Shown here: in pieces, positions 1-8,060 of the stretch
Layout of the letters: each line of letters starts with the position of its first letter
Position numbering within the stretch: the stretch's first letter is position 1
Assembly: GCA_029266335.1 (NCBI GenBank)
Contig: JAQSXC010000012.1
Coordinates: 24,306 to 88,305, forward strand
Reading direction: 5' to 3'
Length of the DNA: 64,000 nucleotides
Origin: Eubacterium sp.
GTDB taxonomy: Bacteria; Bacillota; Clostridia; Acetivibrionales; DSM-1351
Translations under genes and position numbers: made by a program
The notes under the pieces: model-generated
Database searches by the model: none
Seen by the model: the letters and a program-made list of their open reading frames with translations, nothing else
Told to the model about the DNA's origin: nothing

Positions 1-1241
1 CAAAAAAGATACTTCATAAAATCAGCAGGAAAGGTATTGATGTTGGAATCAAACTCAATATTGACCGCCCTTTGAAGCATGGTGATATTCTCAGTATAGA
101 GGGGAATACTGCTCTGCTTGTGGAAATACCCGAGTGTGAATGTATTGCACTAAAACCCGAGACAACTGTAATGATGGGAAAAGCCTGCTATGAAATAGGA
201 AACAGGCATTCTCCTCTTTTTTATCAGGAGGAGAGACTGCTTATACCCTATGATTCCCCCTTGTTGGCGGCACTGCAGAAGTGTGGTTTTGAAGCATATA
301 AATGCTCTGCAAGACTGATTTCTCCACTTGGGGGTCAGAGCAGCGGGCATTCCCACAGTCATTCACATGACCATGCGAACTACCACATGCATGGTGCTTC
401 ACAGGACCATGCATACTATCACAGCCATGGGACTTTACATGACCATTCGCATGAGGATATACATGAACATGGACATTCAGATGTGAAGCCCATGCGCCTG
501 AACACTCACAGGGTGCTTCATATGAGAACTGACTCGGAAAAAAACAGATCAGAACTCCGGTCATATTTGAGCCTGCTTCACATTAGTGATCCGCTTTTAC
601 CCATAGGGGGCTTTACACATTCCTATGGGCTTGAAACATATGTGCAGAAAGAACTGGTCAATTCCAGCCCGGCAGCTAAAAACTATCTGCTGGCATATCT
701 TTGGCATAACTATCTGTATAATGATCTGCTTGCCATGAGGTTTGCCTGGGAGTACAGCGAGTCCGGCAATATTGAAGGTGTTGTGGAGCTGAATAATGTG
801 CTTTGTGCCTCCAAGGCACCAAAGGAACTGAGAACTGCCAGCACAAAGCTTGGTTTGAGATTGATTAAAATTCTGGAGAAGGAATTGGCAGGTGAACAGT
901 TTTTTCAGGCATTTCTGAAGGAGCTTAAGGCTGAAAGGTGTGACAGCAGCTACTGTGTTGTATATGGAATGGCTGCGTACCTGCTGGGAATCGGAAAAGA
1001 GGAGGCTATGTGTGCCATAACCTATGGAACTGCTTCTGCAATAATAAATAATTGCGCAAAGCTCATACCCATCAGTCAGATGGATGGGCAGAAAATTCTT
1101 TTTGAAGTACAGGCTGAGCTGGAAGAAATCATTAATAAGGCAAATACATTAACACTGGATGAGCTGGGGATGAGCAGTATCGGGTTTGACATCAGATCAA
1201 TGCAGCACGAAAGGCTGTATACAAGGATTTACATCTCCTGA
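1..1241 (+). CDS. ureEF: Urease accessory UreE-UreF fusion (5' partial)
   Basis: One uninterrupted frame (codons start at base 3) enters from the left edge, so the true start is outside the window. The first part matches UreE, the nickel metallochaperone: a KILHK...GIDVGI segment, then LKHGDIL, then the nickel-site region. A histidine-rich stretch follows at about bases 350-480 with many HSH, HDH and HGH units. From about base 560 it becomes UreF (LLPIGGFTHSYGLE), the factor that recruits UreG/UreD to urease. No stop separates the parts, although UreE and UreF are normally separate proteins. In-frame ATGs at 492 and 522 exist, the latter with AGGGTG at 510-515, so separate UreF could also be made. 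ureG follows after about 105 bases. The family calls are confident; expression as a fusion is inferred. Confidence 0.9.
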   Translation, partial: KKILHKISRKGIDVGIKLNIDRPLKHGDILSIEGNTALLVEIPECECIALKPETTVMMGKACYEIGNRHSPLFYQEERLLIPYDSPLLAALQKCGFEAYKCSARLISPLGGQSSGHSHSHSHDHANYHMHGASQDHAYYHSHGTLHDHSHEDIHEHGHSDVKPMRLNTHRVLHMRTDSEKNRSELRSYLSLLHISDPLLPIGGFTHSYGLETYVQKELVNSSPAAKNYLLAYLWHNYLYNDLLAMRFAWEYSESGNIEGVVELNNVLCASKAPKELRTASTKLGLRLIKILEKELAGEQFFQAFLKELKAERCDSSYCVVYGMAAYLLGIGKEEAMCAITYGTASAIINNCAKLIPISQMDGQKILFEVQAELEEIINKANTLTLDELGMSSIGFDIRSMQHERLYTRIYIS

Positions 1242-1347
1242 TTGTTATGGTGAACAGTTTTTCAAGGCTTGCTGCCAAGACGGAAATTTTTAAGAAACAG
1301 TGAAATGAAGCCTTACGGTAAATAATCAATGAGAGGGACGGTATGTT

Positions 1348-1956
1348 ATGGGATACGTTAAAATAGGAATCGGCGGGCCTGTGGGCTCGGGTAAAACAGC
1401 AATTATTGAAAGGCTTACCAGAAGGATGACTGGAGAGTACAGTATAGGTGTTGTTACAAATGATATATATACGAAAGAGGATGCGGAGTTCCTTGTTAAA
1501 AACAGCGCATTGCCTGCCGATAGGATTGTTGGTGTGGAGACAGGAGGATGTCCTCATACTGCTATCAGAGAAGATGCTTCCATGAATCTGGAGGCAGTGG
1601 AAGAACTGACAAATAAATTTAAGGACATTGAAATAGTCTTTATTGAAAGCGGCGGCGACAATCTGTCAGCCACCTTCAGCCCTGAACTGGCCGATGCTAC
1701 AATATATGTCATTGATGTGGCCGAAGGAGATAAGATACCTAGAAAAGGCGGGCCGGGAATTACAAGATCCGATCTTCTGGTAATTAACAAAATTGATCTG
1801 GCACCTTATGTAGGAGCCAGCCTTGAGGTTATGGACCGGGATTCCAGAAAAATGAGAGGGAATAAGCCATTTGTATTTACCAATCTGAATACAAATGAAG
1901 GTCTGGATAGCGTAATCGACTGGATAAAACGCAGTGTACTTTTGGAAGGTATTTAG
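1348..1956 (+). CDS. ureG: Urease accessory GTPase UreG
   Basis: UreG is the SIMIBI-class GTPase that powers nickel insertion into apo-urease together with UreF, UreD and UreE. The 202-residue length is typical. Visible motifs are the P-loop GPVGSGKT (residues 10-17), the nickel-binding CPH motif (C68-P69-H70) in [14 protein letters not shown], an ESGGDN motif and the NKIDLAP guanine-specificity motif. It lies between ureEF and ureD on the same strand, with ureD starting within about 6 bases of its stop, so it is one operon. Nothing suggests inactivation. Confidence 0.97.
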   Translation: MGYVKIGIGGPVGSGKTAIIERLTRRMTGEYSIGVVTNDIYTKEDAEFLVKNSALPADRIVGVETGGCPHTAIREDASMNLEAVEELTNKFKDIEIVFIESGGDNLSATFSPELADATIYVIDVAEGDKIPRKGGPGITRSDLLVINKIDLAPYVGASLEVMDRDSRKMRGNKPFVFTNLNTNEGLDSVIDWIKRSVLLEGI

Positions 1957-1961
1957 GGGTG

Positions 1962-2777
1962 ATGCTTTTGCTTAATATGTTTGGAACCGATAGTGTTCTT
2001 AATATTAAATCCAAACTTTCAAACAATAGAACAATAGTTGAGGACTCATTTTTTACCGCTCCTTTTAAAATAGTCAAACCCTTTTACAATAATGAGAGCA
2101 ATGTGGCGGAAGTAATGGTTATGAGCGCATCGGCCGGAGTGATGGAAGGTGACTGCTATCAAATCAATATTGAAGCAGGAAAAGCTTCCGCACTGTCACT
2201 GCAGGGGCAGTCCTATACAAAGATACATAAAATGCATAAGGGTTATGCAAAACAGCTTAATGTATTTAAGGTTCAGAAGGATGCATTTTTTGATTATGAC
2301 CCGAAGCCCACCATACCCTTTGCCCATTCTGATTACATTTCTGAAACCAGTTGCTATCTGGAGCAGGGGTCACGGTATGTTTATTCAGAAATATTAGCCT
2401 GCGGCAGAGAAAAGAGCGGTGAGCTGTTCCGGTTCAGGAGATATAAAAACTGTAACAGGGTTTTCTATTGCGGCAAGCTGATATTTCTGGACAATCAGGT
2501 ATTGCAGCCCGAGATACAGAACCTGAGTTCTGTGGGGTTCTTTGAAGGCTATACCCATCAGGCCACAATAGCATATTTTCTTGATGAAATGGACAGAGCC
2601 CCGGTTGTGGAAAAATTGTATGAAATACTTCAAAGCTTTAATAATGTTGAGGCTGGAATAACAACTACATATAAATATGGTATTGTTATAAGACTGTTGT
2701 CAAATGGAAGCGATTATTTGGAAGGTATTGTAAAGAAACTCCGGAAGGAGATATACAACTGCAGTTTTGGGGTTTAA
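1962..2777 (+). CDS. ureD: Urease accessory protein UreD (UreH)
   Basis: UreD is the scaffold that binds apo-urease and, with UreF and UreG, forms the activation complex. About 271 residues, usual for the family. Family-like features are an early block (EDSFFTAPFKIVKPFYN), SASAGVMEGDCY, the GQSYTKIHKM block and a PKPTIPFAHSDY segment. The ATG at 1962 is preferred over an overlapping GTG at 1959. It is the last gene of the urease cluster and is followed by two strong hairpins. The structural genes ureABC should lie to the left, outside the window. Confidence 0.93.
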   Translation: MLLLNMFGTDSVLNIKSKLSNNRTIVEDSFFTAPFKIVKPFYNNESNVAEVMVMSASAGVMEGDCYQINIEAGKASALSLQGQSYTKIHKMHKGYAKQLNVFKVQKDAFFDYDPKPTIPFAHSDYISETSCYLEQGSRYVYSEILACGREKSGELFRFRRYKNCNRVFYCGKLIFLDNQVLQPEIQNLSSVGFFEGYTHQATIAYFLDEMDRAPVVEKLYEILQSFNNVEAGITTTYKYGIVIRLLSNGSDYLEGIVKKLRKEIYNCSFGV

Positions 2778-2806
2778 ACCCCTTGAATGCATCTGTATAT
2801 TAATAA

Positions 2807-2849
2807 ATTAAGGCATGGAAAATATTTTCTTATTTTTCCATGCCTTAAT
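2807..2849. terminator. Perfect 16-bp inverted repeat after ureD
   Basis: Arms at 2807-2822 and 2834-2849 (ATTAAGGCATGGAAAA and its complement) are perfectly complementary around an 11-base loop, with A/T runs on both sides. It can fold on either strand and probably ends both the urease operon and the converging minus-strand gene. The arm contains TTAAGGCATG, also the terminal sequence of the MITE-like repeats near 6.55 kb. Confidence 0.75.
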
Positions 2850-2877
2850 GTGTTAGGGTGCCGGGTTTGACACCTGC

Positions 2878-2941
2878 AAAGCTCAAACCTGTCGGAATGC
2901 CGGAGCAATTCCTTGTGAGAAGGCAGGCTTGAGCTTTTTAC
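2878..2941. terminator. Hairpin with U-run between ureD and the DUF1015 gene
   Basis: AAAGCTCAAACCTG (2878-2891) pairs with CAGGCTTGAGCTTT (2924-2937) with one mismatch, followed by TTTT on the plus strand. It sits just before the 3' end of the convergent gene, so it may serve both directions. Confidence 0.65.
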
Positions 2942-2973
2942 CGCCTTAAAACTGAGTTTTATTTGAGGATGCC

Positions 2974-4296
2974 TTATCTGATTTTTCTGCATTCCAGATA
3001 GAAACGCTTCTCATCAGCCTCACCCATTGAGAAGGTCTTTCTTGGAAGTGCACCATCGAGAATAACTGTTTTAAAAAGATCTGTCTTGTTCATGGAAGGG
3101 AGATAAATGCCCATGTTGCCTGCCTGGGAAACAAGCTTTGTCACAACCTCTTCACCATGAATATAGTCTATTTTAACTTCGGGATGCTCCTTCATATATG
3201 AATCCAGGAAGGCTTGCAGGGTCCCCACTTCCAGATTGCTTACCGGATTTTCAATGGCTACAGTACCTTCTCCCGTTGCTGTCACATATTTAAAAGAGTG
3301 AACATTAGCTCCCGAACAGCAGCAATTGTGTCCAGAACAGCCTGTTTTCCCATAGAAGGCCGTGAATTCCTTGATTATATCAGCCGGGTCCACATTGAAC
3401 AAAACTCTGTGAATAGGCTCAAAGGCCAGGCCTTCATCATGTACATTAACCAGTTCCACAAGTGCATATCTTGCAGGATTTGTCTGTTGCTCCTCTGGTG
3501 AAAGGCACATTTTCAGGTTCTCCCAATGTCCCTTTGCAGACGCCAGAGAATGGTTTCCGTCACCTACTGCAAATAATAAAATATCTCTGGTACTGTCTAT
3601 AGCATACTTGTCAGAGAACACTTCTTTCTGAGCCAGCTTTGCCAATGCGTCTGCAATTGCTGAAATATCGCTTTCTTCAGAAACCCTGTAACCTTTAATA
3701 GATCCCCCATTCATCATAAGCTCGAAATCGTACAGTTTTTCCAGCTGAGCAGCTTTTTCCGCCAGAGGCTCTATAACAGTTTTATGGGGATCATCTATCA
3801 GCACCATGATATGCGGCAGCTCAATGGGAGCATTCTGCCTTATTTTAATTCTGGGAGGAAGCCTGTCCAGTACTGTTCCTTCGGTAGCACGAATCAAAGC
3901 ATTTGAGCCTTTGTTATAATCGTAGCACTCAAGATCAAGAGCAATTATAAGACCTTTTCTTGACTCTGTATGGGAAGTTTTCCTGTCAACAAGAATAAAA
4001 CCGTTGTCCAGCTCCAGAAGCACTTTATCCTCAATATAAGCTTTCATGGTTTTATTGATTTCGGAAATCCGAGCATCACTGTCTCCATCTTCCAGATAAA
4101 CTTCGGGGTATATTATATTTAACGTGGAGGGGCTGCCTTTAGTAATCATTTCAACCTCTCTCCAGTATTCGCGCTGGGAAGTATATTGGTCGCAGGCAAC
4201 TACAGCCCATTTGCCCAGGTCTGTATGCAGGTCCGGCAGCATTATTTTTGGAATATGTACACCTAGTCCGGATAAAGTATTAATGGAATTATTCAT
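2974..4296 (-). CDS. DUF1015 family protein
   Basis: A 440-residue DUF1015 protein, common in Clostridia and without an agreed biochemical role. Supporting segments are the N-terminal WAVVACDQYTSQREYW, LIALDLECYDY, the central DDPHKTVIEPL and the FAVGDGNHSLASAKGHWE motif typical of the family. The start at ATG 4294-4296 is chosen because GGAGGT lies just upstream (plus-strand ACCTCC 4301-4306); longer starts to 4326 are possible. A cysteine-rich insert (GCSGHNCCCSG, encoded near 3310-3350) lies between better conserved blocks and could bind metal. It is convergent with the urease genes and has its own promoter. Confidence 0.85.
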   Translation of the reverse strand: MNNSINTLSGLGVHIPKIMLPDLHTDLGKWAVVACDQYTSQREYWREVEMITKGSPSTLNIIYPEVYLEDGDSDARISEINKTMKAYIEDKVLLELDNGFILVDRKTSHTESRKGLIIALDLECYDYNKGSNALIRATEGTVLDRLPPRIKIRQNAPIELPHIMVLIDDPHKTVIEPLAEKAAQLEKLYDFELMMNGGSIKGYRVSEESDISAIADALAKLAQKEVFSDKYAIDSTRDILLFAVGDGNHSLASAKGHWENLKMCLSPEEQQTNPARYALVELVNVHDEGLAFEPIHRVLFNVDPADIIKEFTAFYGKTGCSGHNCCCSGANVHSFKYVTATGEGTVAIENPVSNLEVGTLQAFLDSYMKEHPEVKIDYIHGEEVVTKLVSQAGNMGIYLPSMNKTDLFKTVILDGALPRKTFSMGEADEKRFYLECRKIR

Positions 4297-4458
4297 CTTA
4301 ACCTCCATGAGTCGCATAGCGGACACAAATATTTATGAAATTTATTCACCCCATATCCCAATATGTGCAGGGAATAAAGTCTTTCAAGATGATTTTCATC
4401 GCATAAAATCTACTGATATTTCATAATTTTTCATTAAAATTTATAAATATTCACAGTA

Positions 4459-4487
4459 ATTTTACATTAATCCATGTTTTTAGTCAA
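4459..4487 (-). promoter_or_regulatory. SigmaA-type promoter for the DUF1015 gene
   Basis: Read on the minus strand: TTGACT (plus 4482-4487), a 17-base spacer, then TAAAAT (plus 4459-4464). This lies about 160 bases upstream of the chosen start. The rest of the gene-free stretch 4297-4648 is very AT-rich and shows no gene. Confidence 0.6.
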
Positions 4488-4648
4488 TTTTCATTAATAA
4501 AAAATCATAAGCATAAAATAAATTTATCTGAATTTTTTAAGCTGCTATTACAGATAATATTAACGAAGGTTTATTTAAAAAATCTACAGAAAATTTGGAT
4601 TGGTGATTATCAACCTGCAAATGAACTGAATTCAATAGGAGGGATGAG

Positions 4649-5182
4649 ATGCTAAAAAAGTACAATGAGGTTTTGGGGCTTCCGGTCATTTCAGCTAAAG
4701 ACGGCATGAAAATCGGTACTCTCAAGGATGTGGTTTTTGGTAAGGACAGTAAAGGCATACTCGCCTTCGTTATGGATAAAGGAAGTTATGCGGTTAAGGG
4801 GAATATCATATTGCTGGAAAACGTGCTAAGCCTGGGAAATGATGCCCTGATAGCCGATGATCCGAATAATTTGCTGGAATACAGGAGCTTTAAGAAAATA
4901 TATGATATCAGGGATAGAAAGCATTTAAGAGGACTTAAAATTTTTACTCACTCGGGAGAGGACCTGGGAGTGGTTCAGGATGTCCTGTTTGACTACAGAA
5001 CGGGAAAAGTTGAAGGTGTTCAGGTATCGGATGGGATTGTTCAGGACATTATAATGGGCAGAAATATTCTTCCGTTTTTCGGAAAGATTGAAATAGGCAG
5101 CAGCAATATTCTTGTGGAAAATGAAGCTGTGGAAGAGATGATCAGTACCGGTGGTGGCTTAAGAAGCCGACTGGAGAATTAA
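4649..5182 (+). CDS. PRC-barrel domain protein
   Basis: 177 residues with two PRC-barrel-like halves. The first starts VLGLPVISAKDGMKIGTLKDVVFG (within residues 6-30); the second is around residue 95 (LKIFTHSGEDLGVVQDVLFD). PRC-barrel proteins in Firmicutes are small beta-barrel adaptors linked to RNA or envelope functions; the role of this one is unknown. GGAGGG before the ATG gives a good ribosome site. It is followed after 30 bases by a 59-residue gene, probably co-transcribed. Confidence 0.85.
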   Translation: MLKKYNEVLGLPVISAKDGMKIGTLKDVVFGKDSKGILAFVMDKGSYAVKGNIILLENVLSLGNDALIADDPNNLLEYRSFKKIYDIRDRKHLRGLKIFTHSGEDLGVVQDVLFDYRTGKVEGVQVSDGIVQDIIMGRNILPFFGKIEIGSSNILVENEAVEEMISTGGGLRSRLEN

Positions 5183-5212
5183 TATTTATTAAATAACAAG
5201 GAGGAATTTATT

Positions 5213-5392
5213 ATGATGAGAAACTTTACCAGAGGACTTGTAATTGGTGGATTGATAGGGGCATCAATAAGCGTTCTTACAAATCCCGAAATAGTTGATC
5301 CTCACATGAGAAAAAAGATGATTAAGTCTGGCAGAAAAATTTGGCGCAGGTCCAATCATGTATTTGGTGACATGATGCACATGCTCAGATAA
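5213..5392 (+). CDS. Small YtxH-like membrane protein (59 aa)
   Basis: Short frame with an excellent ribosome site (AAGGAGGAA at 5198-5206) and ATG at 5213. The product starts MMRNFTRGLVIGG, with a short glycine-rich hydrophobic segment (residues 8-22) then a basic tail rich in K, R, M and H. This resembles small YtxH-type envelope proteins, but similarity is only by general look. It directly follows the PRC-barrel gene and precedes a hairpin, so the two likely form a small operon. Confidence 0.75.
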   Translation: MMRNFTRGLVIGGLIGASISVLTNPEIVDPHMRKKMIKSGRKIWRRSNHVFGDMMHMLR

Positions 5393-5407
5393 TCAGGTTT
5401 GAAATTG

Positions 5408-5439
5408 CTAAAAGCCGAACAGAAATGTTTGGCTTTTAG
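5408..5439 (+). terminator. Hairpin after the small YtxH-like gene
   Basis: CTAAAAGCC (5408-5416) pairs with GGCTTTTAG (5431-5439), with further inner pairing AACA/TGTT. There is no long U-run after it, so termination efficiency is uncertain. Confidence 0.5.
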
Positions 5440-5477
5440 TGGTTTAACTTATTGGAATTTTCCTGGGAGGGGTTCAA

Positions 5478-6527
5478 GTGAGGAATTTAAAAAAAACAGT
5501 ATTTTACATAATACTGGTTTTACTTGTTATAGGATTAATAATATTTATTTACTATTATAATGATAAAATTTTTAAAATTTTATCACCTGTTTTTATTGCT
5601 GTATTAATTGCCTATGCAATTTATCCGCTGATTATCAGATTTGAACGAAACGGAATAAGGAGAAACCTGGCAATATTAATAATCTATTCCTTTACAGGGT
5701 TGACTCTGGTTATATTCGGAATCTATATCATGCCGCATGTCATAGATAATGCAAAAGAGCTGTTTAATACACTGCCGGATATTGCAAGCAGATACCGGGA
5801 GCTGTTTAACGGATATATTTCAAGAATAAAAACCAGTAAGTGGCCCGATGAGGTAAAAAGCATTATCTTCGGAGAGCTGAATGCAGGTACGGGTTTTATA
5901 CAGAAGTATGCTTCCCACGCAATGAAAAGATCCCTGACGGCAGTTGCTTCATCAATAGGGATATTTATGAATATCATACTATCCATGATTATTGCCTATT
6001 ACCTGCTTAAGGACATAGAAAATATAAAAAGATCTGCACTTTTAATTGCACCAAAAAAATTGCGCAATGATCTTATAAATTTAGGACGTGAATTAAACGC
6101 CATTATTTCCAACTTTATACGGGGACAGTTAATTACCGCATTGCTAGTGGGATTGCTTGAAACCATCGGTTTATATATAGTACATGTAAAATATCCCTTT
6201 ATTTTAGGGGTCATCGGTGGCATTGCCAACATAATACCTTATTTCGGACCTGTGCTGGGAGCCATACCGGCTGTGGCGCTGGCGCTATTGCAGTCTCCTA
6301 CAAAAGCACTGCTTGCAGCCTTGGTATTTGTGATTGTTCAACAGATAGATAACGCTTTTATCTCACCGAAAATAATTGAAGGCAAACTGGGACTTCATCC
6401 CATAACCACCATAATAGCTGTATTAATAGGCGGAGAGTTTTTTGGAATATTGGGTATGCTGGTGGCAGTGCCTATAACCGCCATGCTGAAGGTGGTATTG
6501 AAAAGGGCAGTGGATTTGATAGTGTAG
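5478..6527 (+). CDS. AI-2E family transporter (UPF0118) permease
   Basis: 349 residues with the AI-2E transporter family layout: paired N-terminal membrane helices, a soluble segment with NTLPDIASRYRELF, and C-terminal helices containing ANIIPYFGPVLGAIPA and the family block QQIDNAFISPKIIEGKLGLHP. Proteins of this family are membrane exporters, some linked to autoinducer-2 or to ion efflux; the substrate here cannot be told. The start is GTG at 5478, supported by GGGAGGGG upstream. It stands alone on the plus strand. Confidence 0.9.
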   Translation: MRNLKKTVFYIILVLLVIGLIIFIYYYNDKIFKILSPVFIAVLIAYAIYPLIIRFERNGIRRNLAILIIYSFTGLTLVIFGIYIMPHVIDNAKELFNTLPDIASRYRELFNGYISRIKTSKWPDEVKSIIFGELNAGTGFIQKYASHAMKRSLTAVASSIGIFMNIILSMIIAYYLLKDIENIKRSALLIAPKKLRNDLINLGRELNAIISNFIRGQLITALLVGLLETIGLYIVHVKYPFILGVIGGIANIIPYFGPVLGAIPAVALALLQSPTKALLAALVFVIVQQIDNAFISPKIIEGKLGLHPITTIIAVLIGGEFFGILGMLVAVPITAMLKVVLKRAVDLIV

Positions 6528-6550
6528 GAAAAAATAAAATAATGCTTGAT

Positions 6551-6711
6551 TTAAGGCATGATTAAACAACAAAACTCCGTTTTAAGGTGAGGTGTTTTTT
6601 GCCAAGACAAGGCGGAGGAAGGCGAATTGCTTTATTGCAACTGACGACAAGGTCGTATTGGCAGAAAATAGCCGTCTTAAAATAGTGAATTTATTATTTA
6701 ATCATGCCTAA
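6551..6711. repeat. MITE-like palindromic repeat, with solo ends nearby
   Basis: A 161-bp non-coding unit has inverted ends: TTAAGGCATGATTAAA at 6551-6566 and the near complement TTTAATCATGCCTAA at 6697-6711. Pairing extends inward with few breaks for about 60 bases per arm (for example TTTTAAG...CTTAAAA and TGCCAA...TTGGCA). A second direct copy of one end is at 6742-6769 and a weaker one at 7255-7275. It has no reading frame and looks like a non-autonomous mobile or dispersed repeat. Confidence 0.7.
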
Positions 6712-6889
6712 CAAATATATCCCCTTGCTATATGACTTGTATTAAGGCATAATTAGACAATAAAACTCCAATATATTATGAATAGAGATGACTTCAGACA
6801 CAGTGCAGGTTGGAGAGTAAATTTGGATTTTGCGCAAATACTTAATACAGACTATGTATTTCAGGTATAATAAATCGGAGGACGTGGAG

Positions 6890-7228
6890 ATGGGTATGAA
6901 ACTGACACGAAAATTAAAGCTTCGGATAATTCTTGGTATTGCTGTAGCAATGATTCTGTATGGTGTTCTGGACAAATTTTTGAAATTTAATATTGACCCG
7001 AAAGTAGTAAGCAATGTCAGCATGGTGTTGATGATATTGGCTTTTGGCATGCTTTTCAGCCGTGGGGATGAAACTAAGAAGGAACAGAGCACCGGAACAT
7101 CTGACGAAGGACATACAAATATTGATGAAAGCCAACTGGAGCAGACTGCTCTTGAGAATGATATGGTTAAGGATCAGGATAAGGGAGCCACAAACAACGA
7201 CGATAGCAGAAATGACCTGCACTCTTGA
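6890..7228 (+). CDS. Small membrane protein, function unknown
   Basis: 112 residues from ATG 6890, with GGAGGA at 6877-6882; an upstream in-frame start at 6830 has no such site. Two hydrophobic segments (about residues 10-30 with ILGIAVAMILYGVLD, and about 42-60 with VSMVLMILAFGMLF) are followed by a very hydrophilic, acidic tail rich in E, D, N and T. No family is recognised. It lies between MITE-like ends and the valS T-box leader. Confidence 0.6.
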   Translation: MGMKLTRKLKLRIILGIAVAMILYGVLDKFLKFNIDPKVVSNVSMVLMILAFGMLFSRGDETKKEQSTGTSDEGHTNIDESQLEQTALENDMVKDQDKGATNNDDSRNDLHS

Positions 7229-7277
7229 CAGAAGCAGACAGATTTTATATCATATTAGGCATGATAAAATAATTTAA

Positions 7278-7602
7278 AAGCGATGAGCAAGAGGAGTAGC
7301 AGTGAGTTTTCTGCAGAGAGGAGCCGGTGGGTGCAAGGCTCTGAAATAAGCTGGCGAAGGTAGCTTGGGAGCTCTGTAACCGAATAAGGTAAATTACAGC
7401 AGTGATTTACTTTGACAGTAGGCTGCAGCGGGTGTCAAACGTTAATTGATAAGAGATTCATTACAGGATTGTTTAGAGTTTAGTATGGTTATAAAATTGG
7501 ATTAATACTTTCCGATTATATTAAAATCTAAAAATCCATTATGAAATTTTGGTGGTACCGCGAAATAACAGCTTCGTCCAAATATTGGACGAGGCTTTTT
7601 TA
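7278..7602 (+). promoter_or_regulatory. T-box leader for valS operon
   Basis: A T-box riboswitch that senses uncharged tRNA. Stem I features lie at about 7278-7378, including an AGTA turn (7294-7297) and a distal loop GGTGGGTGCAAGG; a GTA valine codon at 7376-7378 is a plausible specifier. The conserved T-box TGGTGGTACCGCG is at 7550-7562; its TGGT pairs with an ACCA tRNA 3' end, fitting tRNA-Val. The terminator hairpin GCTTCGTCCAA...TTGGACGAGG at 7571-7594 is followed by a run of T. The next valine-related gene, valS, supports the valine assignment. Confidence 0.92.
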
Positions 7603-7722
7603 TGTACGTGCCAGATTTTCCTTGACACACTACTTCTTTAGAAAATGTTTTCTTCCAGGAAAAGGCACATGCGCAAACAAAAAGTGACTTGCCACTTTTG
7701 ATCATTGAAAGGAGAACCGTAA

Positions 7723-7965
7723 ATGGATATAAGAGAGATATTGTCACTGATAATTATGGCTGTTGGTTTTATCACCGTTTATTCAGCCAAATTCTTAGTT
7801 AAAAAGTTCAGGCTGTATGAGAGGCAAAAGTGTGACAACGCTTCAGAAATGTCTGAAGAGGAAATACAAACCTATAAATATAACAAAGCTGTTTTTAATA
7901 TAAAGATAACCGGTCTTGTCATTTCGATTCCGGGTCTGATTTTGTTTATTGTCAGCTTTAGATAA
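7723..7965 (+). CDS. Small two-helix membrane protein in the T-box operon
   Basis: 80 residues with hydrophobic helices at both ends (about residues 5-24 and 60-79) and a charged middle ([20 protein letters not shown]). GAAAGGAG precedes the ATG at 7723. It is located between the valine T-box terminator and valS, so its transcription should also depend on valine tRNA charging. No family is recognised. Confidence 0.65.
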   Translation: MDIREILSLIIMAVGFITVYSAKFLVKKFRLYERQKCDNASEMSEEEIQTYKYNKAVFNIKITGLVISIPGLILFIVSFR

Positions 7966-8060
7966 TTATTTACGCGCGCCTTTACGGCTTGGTGTTTGTT
8001 TTTACGTATTATTTAACTTATTTTTACAGGCTGGATTCAAAGAAAATGGAGGAAGAATTT

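Noticed and set aside
241..564. Minus-strand His/Cys-rich frame opposite ureEF
   Set aside because: It is the complement of the His-rich linker of a well supported gene and has no ribosome site.
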